NCBI RefSeq assembly: GCF_003634615.1
Contig: NZ_RBKX01000001.1
Span: 2,542,001 to 2,606,000, forward strand
Source: Flavobacterium sp. 102
GTDB taxonomy: Bacteria > Bacteroidota > Bacteroidia > Flavobacteriales > Flavobacteriaceae
Reading direction: 5' to 3'
DNA: 64,000 nt
Of this stretch, positions 25,544 through 33,895 are shown piece after piece; the stretch's first letter is position 1; every line of letters begins with the position of its first letter. The position numbers were made by a program, and so were the translations under genes. Under the pieces are notes generated by a model. The model ran no database searches, had not been told where the DNA came from, and saw only the letters and a program-made list of their open reading frames with translations.

Positions 25544-26073
25544 TATACATTTAAAAATTTACGTAGGTCGTTCATACACATTCGATTTTGGGTCTTAACT
25601 GTACCCAAAGGGATTTCTAATTCTTCCGAAGCTTCTTGTTGGGTATATCCTTTGAAAAACAGTAGATCGATAATTTGAATACATTTGGGTTTTAGTTTTT
25701 TTACAAAATCCAAAATTCCGATGGTATCAATTCTATTGGTTAGTTTGTTACTGTCATCTAACAGATGTACGAAATTATCAGAGGAGAGGTTTTTTTGACT
25801 GTTGTTAAAACCTTTAGAACGCAATTTGTCGATTGAAGTATTTCTAGTGATATTGAGCATCCAAGTGTACAATCGGCCTTTGCTTTGATTGTAAGTATCG
25901 ATGTTTTTCCATATCTTAACAAATACTTCTTGAAGGACGTCTTCCGCTTCTTCACGATCTTTTATTAAATTGGTTATAATGCTGAAAAGGCTTTTAGAAT
26001 ACATATCATATAGTATTGTAAAAGCTTTTTCTTCCTTCCTCAGAAGCAACGGTAATAATTCCTCTTGTGTCAT
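25543..26073 (-). CDS. ECF-type RNA polymerase sigma factor
   Basis: A 176-residue sigma factor. Region 2 contains 'DREEAEDVLQEVFVKIWKNI' and 'GRLYTWMLNITRNTSIDKLR'; region 4 contains 'KGYTQQEASEELEIPLGTVK' and 'MNDLRKFL'. It is the first gene of the sigma/anti-sigma pair, as in SigK/RskA-type systems, where it responds to a signal relayed by the anti-sigma factor. Targets are unknown. No autoregulatory promoter could be identified with confidence upstream. Confidence 0.92.
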   Translation of the reverse strand: MTQEELLPLLLRKEEKAFTILYDMYSKSLFSIITNLIKDREEAEDVLQEVFVKIWKNIDTYNQSKGRLYTWMLNITRNTSIDKLRSKGFNNSQKNLSSDNFVHLLDDSNKLTNRIDTIGILDFVKKLKPKCIQIIDLLFFKGYTQQEASEELEIPLGTVKTQNRMCMNDLRKFLNV

Positions 26074-26270
26074 ACCTAATATTTTATAATCGTAAAAATA
26101 ACTAAACTTAGTTCACATTTCCTAATGTTATAAAATAATATGATGTAAATCAATCCATAATGAGAACCTAATCAACAGCATTTTCGTAAATGAATTTAAG
26201 GGAAATCTGCTATGATTTTTGTTTAGGTTTTTTGTTTTGTGATAGAAAATAAATTTCTGTCATGTTTGTT

Positions 26271-26304
26271 AGAAGCTCAATGATTGCAGAGTCATTGGGC
26301 TTCT
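26271..26304 (+). terminator. Orphan terminator hairpin in a divergent intergenic region
   Basis: AGAAGCTCAATGA and TCATTGGGCTTCT form a 13-bp stem (with one G-T pair) followed by TTTTATTT. No gene ends here: the sigma factor gene starts 200 nt to the left on the other strand, and the peroxidase gene begins 80 nt to the right. It may end a short untranslated transcript. Confidence 0.6.
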
Positions 26305-26381
26305 TTTATTTAACAAAAACTTTAGCAGTTGTATAACACCATTGGTATCGAATAATGACTAATTTTATAAAAAAATTAAAG

Positions 26382-26987
26382 ATGAAAAAAATAATCCTAC
26401 TGAGTTGCAGCGTATTGTTACTTTGGAGTTGTCAAGGCAATGCGCAACAAAAACCAGTTACAAATTCTACAGAAAACAATAAAAAAATGGACACAGCAGT
26501 TAAAGCAGAGACTATTTACCAATTTAAGGTAACAGATTTATATGGTCAGCAGTTTGACTTTGCCTCATTAAAAGGCAAAAAAGTACTCATTGTAAACACC
26601 GCTTCAGAATGTGGATTAACGCCACAGTACAAAGACCTGGAAGCAATTTATAAAAAATACAAAGACAAAAATTTTGTAATCATCGGATTTCCGGCTAATA
26701 ACTTCGGAGCACAAGAACCGGGAAGTAATCAAGAAATTGCTAAGTTTTGCGAAATGAATTATGGGGTTACTTTTCCAATGATGAGTAAAGTCTCTGTAAA
26801 AGGAGCGGATAAAAGTGAATTGTATCAATTCCTAACGCAAAAGAGTAAAAATGGGTTGCAAGACAGTGAAGTCGAATGGAATTTCCAAAAATACTTAATC
26901 AACGAACAAGGTGAATTGGTCAAAGTATTATCGCCAAGAGTATTACCAACAGACACTGAAATTGTCGGTTGGATTAACGAAAAGTAA
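26382..26987 (+). CDS. Glutathione peroxidase-family lipoprotein
   Basis: A 201-residue protein from the ATG at 26382, which gives a clean lipoprotein signal with lipobox LLWSC. The catalytic motif 'NTASECGLTPQY' carries Cys in place of selenocysteine, followed by 'FPANNFGAQEPGSNQEI' and 'WNFQKYLIN', which supply the Gln and Trp-Asn of the tetrad. Bacterial Cys-type enzymes usually reduce peroxides with thioredoxin rather than glutathione. It is anchored to a membrane and faces the periplasm. A start 27 nt upstream is possible but would spoil the signal. Confidence 0.9.
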   Translation: MKKIILLSCSVLLLWSCQGNAQQKPVTNSTENNKKMDTAVKAETIYQFKVTDLYGQQFDFASLKGKKVLIVNTASECGLTPQYKDLEAIYKKYKDKNFVIIGFPANNFGAQEPGSNQEIAKFCEMNYGVTFPMMSKVSVKGADKSELYQFLTQKSKNGLQDSEVEWNFQKYLINEQGELVKVLSPRVLPTDTEIVGWINEK

Positions 26988-27011
26988 AATAATTGTTTAT
27001 TTAGAGCTAAG

Positions 27012-27033
27012 CCTGATGAAGTCATTCGTCAGG
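27012..27033 (+). terminator. Probable terminator of the peroxidase gene
   Basis: CCTGATGAA and TTCGTCAGG pair (one G-T) and are followed by TTTTTTG. Confidence 0.6.
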
Positions 27034-27175
27034 TTTTTTGCTTTAAAAATATCGACAAACGTCACTGGACTCGTGATTTAAAGAGTTTTTTATCCGTTTA
27101 ACGATTTTTGAATAATTGCTTTGTGAATTGTTCTTAGCTTTGAATTACAATATCAACTACCACAATGATTAATAT

Positions 27176-27550
27176 ATGAAGAATATTTTCAATCCTGTAT
27201 ATAGAGAGGATTATTTAGAAGGTTATTCAAACGGACTAAATCCATACCTGAAAATCTCAGAAAATAAAAATGAAGCCTATATTCTTGGCTTTAAACAAGG
27301 AAGATTAGATTATGAAAGAATGAACGGAAAAGTCGCTTACGGCATTCCGCAATTGATAGTCACTAACAAAGTTTTGGAAGATTTTCTTTTAGCAGGAATG
27401 CTAGGAATGGATATCGATTCTGATGGCTATACGGCTTTTCAAATTGATGTTATCCAAAAATGGTATCAAAGTGGTGTTGAGAAATACAACGCTACACAAA
27501 GTGATTATTTGCACTCAATTTTAGAACAGAATGGCATTGAAATTGCCTAA
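27176..27550 (+). CDS. Hypothetical cytosolic protein
   Basis: A 124-residue acidic soluble protein with no signal peptide or membrane helix. The N-terminal part has 'REDYLEGYSNGLNPYLKISE' and 'EAYILGFKQGRLDYERMNGK', two G-(F/Y)-x-x-G-(L/R) segments that look like a weak internal repeat. No known family recognised. A -7-like TAGCTTTG at 27135-27142 lies 34 nt before it, and a terminator follows, so it is probably a monocistronic real gene. Confidence 0.65.
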   Translation: MKNIFNPVYREDYLEGYSNGLNPYLKISENKNEAYILGFKQGRLDYERMNGKVAYGIPQLIVTNKVLEDFLLAGMLGMDIDSDGYTAFQIDVIQKWYQSGVEKYNATQSDYLHSILEQNGIEIA

Positions 27551-27570
27551 CAAATACCCCTGACTTTTTT

Positions 27571-27599
27571 AAAAACTGATGAAACCCTCATCAGTTTTT
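27571..27599. terminator. Bidirectional terminator
   Basis: AAAAACTGATGA and TCATCAGTTTTT form a 12-bp stem between convergent genes, overlapping the ridA stop. Confidence 0.8.
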
Positions 27600-27982
27600 T
27601 ATTTTTGCTTTATCGCAGTTACTTCAATTTCTATTTTCATTCGAGCATCAGCTAAACCTGCGGAAATCATAGTCGCTGCAGGTTTGCACTTGTCGAAATA
27701 TTTTCTGAGAATTGGCCAACATAGTTTAAATTCATCCGCTTGCGGAACAATATAAAGCACGCGAACAACATCGGTTATTTCGGCGTCAGCGTTGGCTAAA
27801 GCAGCGATTATATTTTTTAAACACTGTTCCGTTTGTTCTTCAATTTGTTCTGAAATGGTCATCGTGTCATAATCAAAGCCGGTTGTTCCCGACACAAAAA
27901 CCCAATCGCCTTGAACAACTGCTCGTGAATAGCCTATTTCTGTCTCAAACGTCGAACCTGAACTGATGAATTGTCTTTTCAT
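27599..27982 (-). CDS. RidA/YjgF/UK114 family protein
   Basis: A 127-residue protein with the fold features of Rid proteins: 'YSRAVVQGDWVFVSGTTGFD', 'EQTEQCLKNIIAAL', and the C-terminal 'ADARMKIEIEVTAI', which holds the Arg and Glu needed for imine hydrolysis. RidA removes reactive enamine/imine intermediates made by PLP enzymes. It is more divergent than the canonical RidA, so a Rid-subgroup role is possible. It lies 19 nt downstream of a GNAT gene on the same strand. Confidence 0.85.
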   Translation of the reverse strand: MKRQFISSGSTFETEIGYSRAVVQGDWVFVSGTTGFDYDTMTISEQIEEQTEQCLKNIIAALANADAEITDVVRVLYIVPQADEFKLCWPILRKYFDKCKPAATMISAGLADARMKIEIEVTAIKQK

Positions 27983-28001
27983 AAAGGCTAATTTTTAATG
28001 G

Positions 28002-28499
28002 TTATTCCAACATCAACTGCATAATTTGAGAATGCAACCAACGGTCAAACTTAAAGCCGGTTTCTTTTAACACCGCTATCGTTTTAAATCCAAATTGCTC
28101 ATGAAAAGTAACACTACTTTGGTTTTCTGAGTCGATGACGGCAATCATAGTATGCAATTTTTGTGTTTTGGCTAAAGCAATCAAATTAGTCATAATCACT
28201 TTTCCGATGCCTTTTCCGTGAAAGTCATTGGCCACATATACCGAATGTTCTACGGTAAATCGATATGCATCGCGAAAACGAAACTCACTATAGTAACCAA
28301 ATCCAATCACTTTTTTATCAATAGTGGCAACAATCACAGGAAAACCTTTTTTGAGTTTGTCTTCAAAAATGGCAATTTGCTGTTCCAAAGTGCGCGGATG
28401 ATAATCGTATAAAGCGGTTGAGTTTAAAATGTTATAATTTAGAATGTCCACAATAGGTTGTGTGTCATTTTTTTGATAAGGTCTGATGCTAATTTCCAT
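28002..28499 (-). CDS. GNAT N-acetyltransferase (phosphinothricin acetyltransferase-like)
   Basis: A 165-residue acetyltransferase. It opens 'EISIRPYQKNDTQPIVDILN' and carries the acetyl-CoA loop 'DFHGKGIGKVIM' (the R/Q-x-x-G-x-G/A equivalent), then 'VTFHEQFGFKTIAVLKETGFKF', typical of the Pat/Bar subgroup. The natural substrate is probably an amino acid or analogue. It forms a two-gene unit with the RidA-type gene. Confidence 0.85.
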   Translation of the reverse strand: MEISIRPYQKNDTQPIVDILNYNILNSTALYDYHPRTLEQQIAIFEDKLKKGFPVIVATIDKKVIGFGYYSEFRFRDAYRFTVEHSVYVANDFHGKGIGKVIMTNLIALAKTQKLHTMIAVIDSENQSSVTFHEQFGFKTIAVLKETGFKFDRWLHSQIMQLMLE

Positions 28500-28599
28500 A
28501 TTTCAAAAATAATGTATTTTTAACATGTTTTAGAATTCTAAACATAAATAACACTTCTTCTATTTGTAAGTTTGTATTAATCCAATCAAGATTATTATC

Positions 28600-29706
28600 A
28601 TGAAATTTTTCTTTTTATTTATAGCCGCTTTTTGTTCACTTTTTGGTATGGCACAAAATGATCCTGAACCCAACTTATCTATCGAGACCTTTCAAAGACC
28701 TGAAGTTTTGCAAGATTTCAAACTAAAACCTTATAAAAATATTAAAAAGTATAATCAAGGAAAACTGCGATTTGAAACTGATTATGACAGTGTTGGAAAT
28801 GTAATAAAAACCCAATCTTATACAGGGGATTATATATATGTACACGAATATAAACACAAAGGGAATTTAAGAATATTCTATAAAGATTCAAAAATCACAA
28901 CACTCGATGAATTTCCAAAAGATAAAAAGTCGGAAAGTCAGGTTTTTAAAGTCAATTTTGATAAAACCGGAAAAATAATCGAAGGAGAATCCGGAAGGAT
29001 TTCAGTAGATAATGTTTACAGAAAATTAGGGAATACTTACTATGACGATAAAGAACGTCCCATAAAATATACTGATGTTGAAGGGAAAAGTTCAACGAAC
29101 TTTAAATACAACAGAAGTAATCTTATTACAAAAGAATATGTTTATGAAGCCAATAATAAAGTGGACAAAACCATCTTAAACTTTAAATACAAAAGGAATT
29201 TAGTGGTCTATTCTGAAACTATTAAGGAAAAATATGTTGACGGTAAACTAATTGATAAACAAACATCATCAACTGCCATCATTGATTATAAAAGAAAACT
29301 GCCTGTAAAAAAAGTTTTCAAGAATAGGGAAACCACAGAAGAACGAATTTATGAATATGATGAGAATGATAATATGACCTATTATTCTGTTAAAATATAC
29401 CTGAATGTTGATAATTCTCTAAAATCTGAAGAATGGTATAAATATGTTTATGAAAACAATCTCAAAGTGTATTCACATGCTTATGATGGAGATAGCACGC
29501 ATCCCGATGGAAAAGAAACTATTGCAACCTATGAATATGAAAATGGATTGCTTCACAAAGTTTACAGCACTTTCAATATCGAAAAAGACAGAAAACTTGA
29601 AGTTGAGTATTTCTACAATCAACACAAACATATGATAAAAAAAGTGCATACGATTTTAGATATTAATAGTACTAGTATTGAAGAATATAAAGTTGAATAT
29701 TTCTAA
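28600..29706 (+). CDS. Secreted hypothetical protein with repeated beta-hairpins
   Basis: A 368-residue protein with a signal peptide (about 1-18, ending FGMAQ). The rest is lysine- and tyrosine-rich, with recurring short units of the type 'KFNYDRTGKI', 'FKYNRSNLITKEYVYE', 'YEYDENDNMTYYSV' and 'YEYENGLLHKVYS'. These resemble the YD/RHS-like or MORN-like sheet repeats of Bacteroidota cell-surface proteins. No catalytic motif was recognised. It is monocistronic, with a -7-like TAAGTTTG at 28567-28574. Confidence 0.65.
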   Translation: MKFFFLFIAAFCSLFGMAQNDPEPNLSIETFQRPEVLQDFKLKPYKNIKKYNQGKLRFETDYDSVGNVIKTQSYTGDYIYVHEYKHKGNLRIFYKDSKITTLDEFPKDKKSESQVFKVNFDKTGKIIEGESGRISVDNVYRKLGNTYYDDKERPIKYTDVEGKSSTNFKYNRSNLITKEYVYEANNKVDKTILNFKYKRNLVVYSETIKEKYVDGKLIDKQTSSTAIIDYKRKLPVKKVFKNRETTEERIYEYDENDNMTYYSVKIYLNVDNSLKSEEWYKYVYENNLKVYSHAYDGDSTHPDGKETIATYEYENGLLHKVYSTFNIEKDRKLEVEYFYNQHKHMIKKVHTILDINSTSIEEYKVEYF

Positions 29707-29707
29707 A

Positions 29708-29737
29708 ATTGTATTCTTAAACCCAAATCTATATTTG
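29708..29737 (+). promoter_or_regulatory. Predicted menD promoter
   Basis: ATTG (29708-29711), an 18-nt spacer and TATATTTG (29730-29737) match the Bacteroidota -33/-7 arrangement, 27 nt before the menD start. Confidence 0.55.
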
Positions 29738-29764
29738 TACCTTTGTCATCCATAAAAAACAACA

Positions 29765-31426
29765 ATGATTTATCCCAAAATACCATTGGCGCAAAGCATT
29801 ATTGAGATTTGCAATGCCAAAGGAGTTCACGATATTATTATTTCGCCAGGTTCCAGAAATGCACCATTGACTATTGGTTTTACTAATAACTCCAATTTTC
29901 GTTGCTATAGTATTGCAGATGAACGTTGTGCTGCTTTTTTTGCTTTAGGAATAGCGCAACAAACGCAAAAACCGGTTGCCGTTGTTTGTACGTCAGGTTC
30001 GGCATTGCTGAATTATTATCCGGCATTGGCAGAAGCCTTTTACAGTCAGATTCCATTTATAGTGATTTCAGCCGATAGACCACATGATAAAATTGATATT
30101 GGCGACGGTCAAACCATTCGTCAGGAAAATGTTTTCTTAAATCACTCTTTATACAATGCTAATTTACTCGAAGAAGCTTCGGAAGAAAATGATGTGTTCA
30201 TCAATGAAGCGATTAATGTAGCCATTGCTCACAAAGGTCCGGTGCACATCAATGTTCCGTTTGAAGAACCTTTGTACCAAACGACTAATAAGCTTTCTGT
30301 TGATGTGAATGTAACCCATTTATTCAAAGCAAATCGTTCCGTTAGAGTAGAAGATATTATTGCTTTTTCGACTTTGTGGAATCACAGTCAGAAGATTTTG
30401 GTATTGGTAGGCGAGTGTGCTCCGAATTCAGTGGAACAAAAATGGATTGACCAATTAGCCCAATTCCCATCGGTAGTGGTGTTGACAGAAACTACATCTA
30501 ACTTACATCATCCGTCATTTATCAATAACATCGACACGCTGATTACACCATTTGCCGAAAAAGAATTCACCGAATTGCAACCAAGAATACTAATCACTTT
30601 TGGTGGCATGATAGTTTCCAAAAGGATAAAAGCATTCTTAAGAAAATACAAACCAAGACACCATTGGCATATAGATGAACTCAGAGCTTATGACACTTTT
30701 GGGATTTTAACCAAACACTTTCATGTGAGTCCGAATCAGTTCTTTTCCCAGTTCATGCCTCATTTAAAAGAAATCAAAAGTGACTATAAAAAGATTTTTG
30801 AAGCGGTACACCAAGATAGAAAAGTTAAGCATGTCGACTATCTCTCTAAAGTTAAATTCTCGGATTTAAAAGCATTTGAAAGTATATTATCGACTTTGCC
30901 CAAAAACATCCAACTGCAAGTCAGTAACAGCGCTGCTATTCGATACGCACAGTTATTTGATATCGATCAATCGATTCAAGTATTTTGTAATCGAGGAACC
31001 AGCGGTATTGACGGAAGTACTTCAACCGCAATCGGAGCGGCTGTTGGTAGTGGAAAACCAACCGTTTTAATCACCGGAGATGTGAGTTTCTTGTACGATA
31101 GCAATGCCCTTTGGAACAATTATATTCCAAAGAATTTCAAAATTATATTGGTCAACAACGGCGGTGGCGGCATTTTCAGAATTCTGCCCGGTCATCAGGA
31201 AAATGAAACTTTCAACACTTATTTTGAAACTTCTCATTGTTTGACTGCAGAACATTTGGCTAAAATGTACCAATTCGATTATCTAACAGCAAGCGATGAA
31301 GTCACTTTGACCAATGGTTTGAAACAATTATATAAAAACAACGACAAACCTGCGATACTAGAAGTTTTTACACCAACCAGAGAGAACAACAAACAGTTGT
31401 CGAACTATTTTAAGGCTTTGGTCTAA
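29765..31426 (+). CDS. menD: 2-succinyl-5-enolpyruvyl-6-hydroxy-3-cyclohexene-1-carboxylate synthase
   Basis: A 553-residue thiamine-diphosphate enzyme of menaquinone synthesis. It joins isochorismate and 2-oxoglutarate with loss of CO2. The N-terminal Pyr domain contains 'IISPGSRNAPLTIGF' and 'DERCAAFFALGIAQQT'; the C-terminal PP domain contains 'NRGTSGIDGSTSTAIGAA' and the ThDP motif starting 'GDVSFLYDSNALWNN', then 'VNNGGGGIF'. The length and order are normal for MenD. Menaquinone is the respiratory quinone of Flavobacterium. The HD gene begins 31 nt after its stop. Confidence 0.95.
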   Translation: MIYPKIPLAQSIIEICNAKGVHDIIISPGSRNAPLTIGFTNNSNFRCYSIADERCAAFFALGIAQQTQKPVAVVCTSGSALLNYYPALAEAFYSQIPFIVISADRPHDKIDIGDGQTIRQENVFLNHSLYNANLLEEASEENDVFINEAINVAIAHKGPVHINVPFEEPLYQTTNKLSVDVNVTHLFKANRSVRVEDIIAFSTLWNHSQKILVLVGECAPNSVEQKWIDQLAQFPSVVVLTETTSNLHHPSFINNIDTLITPFAEKEFTELQPRILITFGGMIVSKRIKAFLRKYKPRHHWHIDELRAYDTFGILTKHFHVSPNQFFSQFMPHLKEIKSDYKKIFEAVHQDRKVKHVDYLSKVKFSDLKAFESILSTLPKNIQLQVSNSAAIRYAQLFDIDQSIQVFCNRGTSGIDGSTSTAIGAAVGSGKPTVLITGDVSFLYDSNALWNNYIPKNFKIILVNNGGGGIFRILPGHQENETFNTYFETSHCLTAEHLAKMYQFDYLTASDEVTLTNGLKQLYKNNDKPAILEVFTPTRENNKQLSNYFKALV

Positions 31427-31456
31427 ATTTATATCTTTACTAAAATTGAACACGCT

Positions 31457-32692
31457 GTGAGCCAAACCAATAAATTAAAAATATTCAACGATCCGATTTA
31501 TGGGTTTATTACCATTCCCAATACCTTGGTGTATGATTTAATTCAACATCCATATTTTCAACGTTTGCGTCGTATATCCCAAATGGGTTTGTCTTATTTG
31601 GTTTATCCCGGTGCGCATCATACTCGTTTTCATCATGCCTTGGGCGCAATGCACATGATGCAACAAGCCGTGGAAGTGCTTCGTTTTAAAGAAGTTTCTA
31701 TTTCAAAAGAAGAAGAAAATGCTTTGTTAATCGCTATTCTTTTACACGATATCGGGCACGGACCATTTTCGCATGCGATGGAACACAGTATCGTTGAAGA
31801 AGTGAATCACGAAGCGATTTCGCTTTTGTTTATGAATAAATTGAATGAGGAATTTGATGGACAACTAAGTTTGGCTATCCAAGTTTTCAAAGGCGAATAC
31901 CATAGAAAATTCATGTTGCAGTTGATTTCAAGTCAGTTAGATATGGATAGAATGGATTACTTAAAACGAGACAGCTTTTATTCAGGCGTTGCGGAAGGGA
32001 ATATTAATTCGGACCGTTTAATCCAGATGATGAATGTGGTGGATGATGTGTTGGTCATGGAAGAAAAAGGGATTTATTCGATAGAAAAATTCTTAATGGC
32101 ACGCCGATTAATGTATTGGCAAGCCTATTTGCATAAGACTAGTTTGGTCGCCGAACTGACTTTGACCAAAACCTTGCAAAGAGCCAAAGAGTTACTTCAT
32201 AAAGGTGTCGAAATAGAATGCAGTAAGCCGTTAAAGTACTTTATGGAGCACAAAGTTACACTGGAAAATTTTTCAACTCATGATTTAGATACCTTTGCGC
32301 AATTAGATGATTTTGATATTATTAGCGCTTTGAAAGCTTGGCAGTTTCACGAGGACTTTATCTTGAGTAGTTTGAGCAAAATGATTATCAACCGCGACCT
32401 GTCTAAAATCAAACTCAACAGCGAAAAATTCCCTGTAGAAGTATTACAGGAAATGTCAAGCCGATTTTCCAAAGAACATAATATTACCATACAGGAAGCC
32501 AAATATTTTATTTTTAAAGGCAAGATTAAAAATCAAGCTTACAGTAAAGATGCGGAACCGATTCGAATTTTAAAGAAAGACCGAACCATTGAAGATGTTG
32601 TTGAAGCCTCTGATCAATTGAATTTAAAAGCTTTATCCAAGCCGGTGACCAAGTATTTCATCTGTTATCCTAAACTACTGGCTGATATTTAA
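31457..32692 (+). CDS. HD domain phosphohydrolase
   Basis: A 411-residue protein with a GTG start. Metal ligands are visible as 'HHTRFHHALGAMHMM', 'LLHDIGHGPFSHAMEH' (H..HD) and a later 'SQLDMDRMDYLKRDSFYSG'. It resembles dGTPase/SAMHD1-like HD proteins. The family may hydrolyse dNTPs or other nucleotides; no substrate can be assigned here. It precedes the lipid A genes and may share their transcript, though a promoter-like TACTTTTG at 32710 lies before lpxD. Confidence 0.88.
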   Translation: MSQTNKLKIFNDPIYGFITIPNTLVYDLIQHPYFQRLRRISQMGLSYLVYPGAHHTRFHHALGAMHMMQQAVEVLRFKEVSISKEEENALLIAILLHDIGHGPFSHAMEHSIVEEVNHEAISLLFMNKLNEEFDGQLSLAIQVFKGEYHRKFMLQLISSQLDMDRMDYLKRDSFYSGVAEGNINSDRLIQMMNVVDDVLVMEEKGIYSIEKFLMARRLMYWQAYLHKTSLVAELTLTKTLQRAKELLHKGVEIECSKPLKYFMEHKVTLENFSTHDLDTFAQLDDFDIISALKAWQFHEDFILSSLSKMIINRDLSKIKLNSEKFPVEVLQEMSSRFSKEHNITIQEAKYFIFKGKIKNQAYSKDAEPIRILKKDRTIEDVVEASDQLNLKALSKPVTKYFICYPKLLADI

Positions 32693-32709
32693 CATTGATT
32701 TTTTTTTTA

Positions 32710-32717
32710 TACTTTTG
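32710..32717 (+). promoter_or_regulatory. Predicted -7 element before lpxD
   Basis: TACTTTTG fits TAnnTTTG; a TTTA at 32688-32691 lies 18 nt upstream in the -33 position. Transcription would start near 32723, close to the ATG of a 29-codon ORF. Confidence 0.45.
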
Positions 32718-32722
32718 TCGGG

Positions 32723-32812
32723 ATGAAACGAGCTACAAATATTTTGAATCCATTCTTTAAAATTGCCTCTGACGGGTTCTATCTTATAACTATTAAAAAT
32801 AAAATAGCATAA
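32723..32812 (+). other. 29-codon open frame in the lpxD leader
   Basis: The frame begins ATGAAACGAGCTAC, encodes MKRATNILNPFFKIASDG and 11 more residues, and stops 1 nt before the lpxD start codon. It could be a leader peptide that couples to lpxD translation. It has no recognisable family, so it is listed as a candidate only. Confidence 0.3.
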
Positions 32813-32813
32813 G

Positions 32814-33827
32814 ATGAAATTTACAGCAGCTCAAATAGCAGGAATTCTAGAAGGTGTAGTAGTGGGAAACCCGGACGCCGAAGTTTTTAAGTTGTCAAAA
32901 ATCGAAGAAGGCACTGAAGGTTCGCTAACATTCTTAGCCAACCCGAAATACCTTAATTATATCTACTCAACCGAAGCTACGATTACTATTGTAAATAATA
33001 CTTTTGAGCCTGAGAACGAAATCAAAACTACTTTAATCAAAGTGGATGATGCTTATCAATCCTTTTCAAAGTTACTCGAATATTACAATCAAGTAAAGCT
33101 CATGAAATCGGGTATTGAGCAACCATCAGTGATTTCAGAGAATGTTACTTATGGCGAGAATTTATACTTAGGTAGTTTTAGTTATATTGGTAAAAATGTC
33201 GTTATCGGTGAGAATGTAAAAATTTACCCAAACACTTTTGTTGGTGATAATGTAACGATTGGAGACAATACGATTCTTTTTGCCGGTGTTAGAATATATT
33301 CCGAGTCAATTATTGGTGCCAATTGCGCCATTCATTCCGGAGCGATTATCGGTTCAGACGGATTTGGTTTCGCGCCAACAGAAGATGGTTCTTTTAGCAA
33401 AATCCCTCAAATCGGAAACGTAATCATGGAAGATTTTGTTGATGTTGGTGCTTGCACGACGATTGACAGAGCAACATTGGGATCAACTATTATTCGCAAA
33501 GGGGTAAAACTCGACAATCATATTCAAATTGCCCATAATGTTGAAATAGGAGAGAACACCGTGATTGCCGCTCAAACCGGTGTGGCAGGTTCCACCAAAA
33601 TCGGAAATAACTGTATGATTGGCGGCCAAGTTGGTATTGCCGGTCATTTAGTTATAGGCAACAATGTTCGAGTTCAAGCCCAATCAGGCATTGGAAAAAA
33701 TATAGCTGACGGTGAAACCATACAAGGCTCTCCGGCATTTAATTATGGAGACTACAGTAAATCGTATGTTCATTTTAGAAACTTACCAAAGATTGTAGCC
33801 GACTTAGAAGAATTAAAGAAAAAATAA
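32814..33827 (+). CDS. lpxD: UDP-3-O-(3-hydroxyacyl)glucosamine N-acyltransferase
   Basis: A 337-residue enzyme of lipid A synthesis that adds the N-linked hydroxyacyl chain. The N-terminal uridine-binding domain covers about 1-100; left-handed beta-helix hexapeptide repeats follow ('VVIGENVKIYPNTFVGDNV', 'TKIGNNCMIGGQVGIAGHLV'). The catalytic-type 'IQIAHNVEIG' supplies the conserved His. The helical C-terminus reads 'HFRNLPKIVADLEELKK'. The length matches LpxD (about 340). It is first in the lpxD-lpxC/fabZ-lpxA cluster. Confidence 0.94.
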   Translation: MKFTAAQIAGILEGVVVGNPDAEVFKLSKIEEGTEGSLTFLANPKYLNYIYSTEATITIVNNTFEPENEIKTTLIKVDDAYQSFSKLLEYYNQVKLMKSGIEQPSVISENVTYGENLYLGSFSYIGKNVVIGENVKIYPNTFVGDNVTIGDNTILFAGVRIYSESIIGANCAIHSGAIIGSDGFGFAPTEDGSFSKIPQIGNVIMEDFVDVGACTTIDRATLGSTIIRKGVKLDNHIQIAHNVEIGENTVIAAQTGVAGSTKIGNNCMIGGQVGIAGHLVIGNNVRVQAQSGIGKNIADGETIQGSPAFNYGDYSKSYVHFRNLPKIVADLEELKKK

Positions 33828-33829
33828 TA

Positions 33830-33868
33830 CACCCGAGGTGTTACCTAATTGCAGGTAGTACAGCGGAA
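33830..33868 (+). promoter_or_regulatory. CCCGAGG leader motif, copy 3 (between lpxD and lpxC-fabZ)
   Basis: CACCCGAGG, a GGT-GTT-ACC hairpin, then AGCGGAA. The spacing is identical to copy 1 (23 nt between CCCGAGG and AGCGGA), and several differences keep base pairs. It starts 3 nt after the lpxD stop. Confidence 0.45.
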
Positions 33869-33895
33869 TAAAACTAAACTTAAATAAGCATACCA

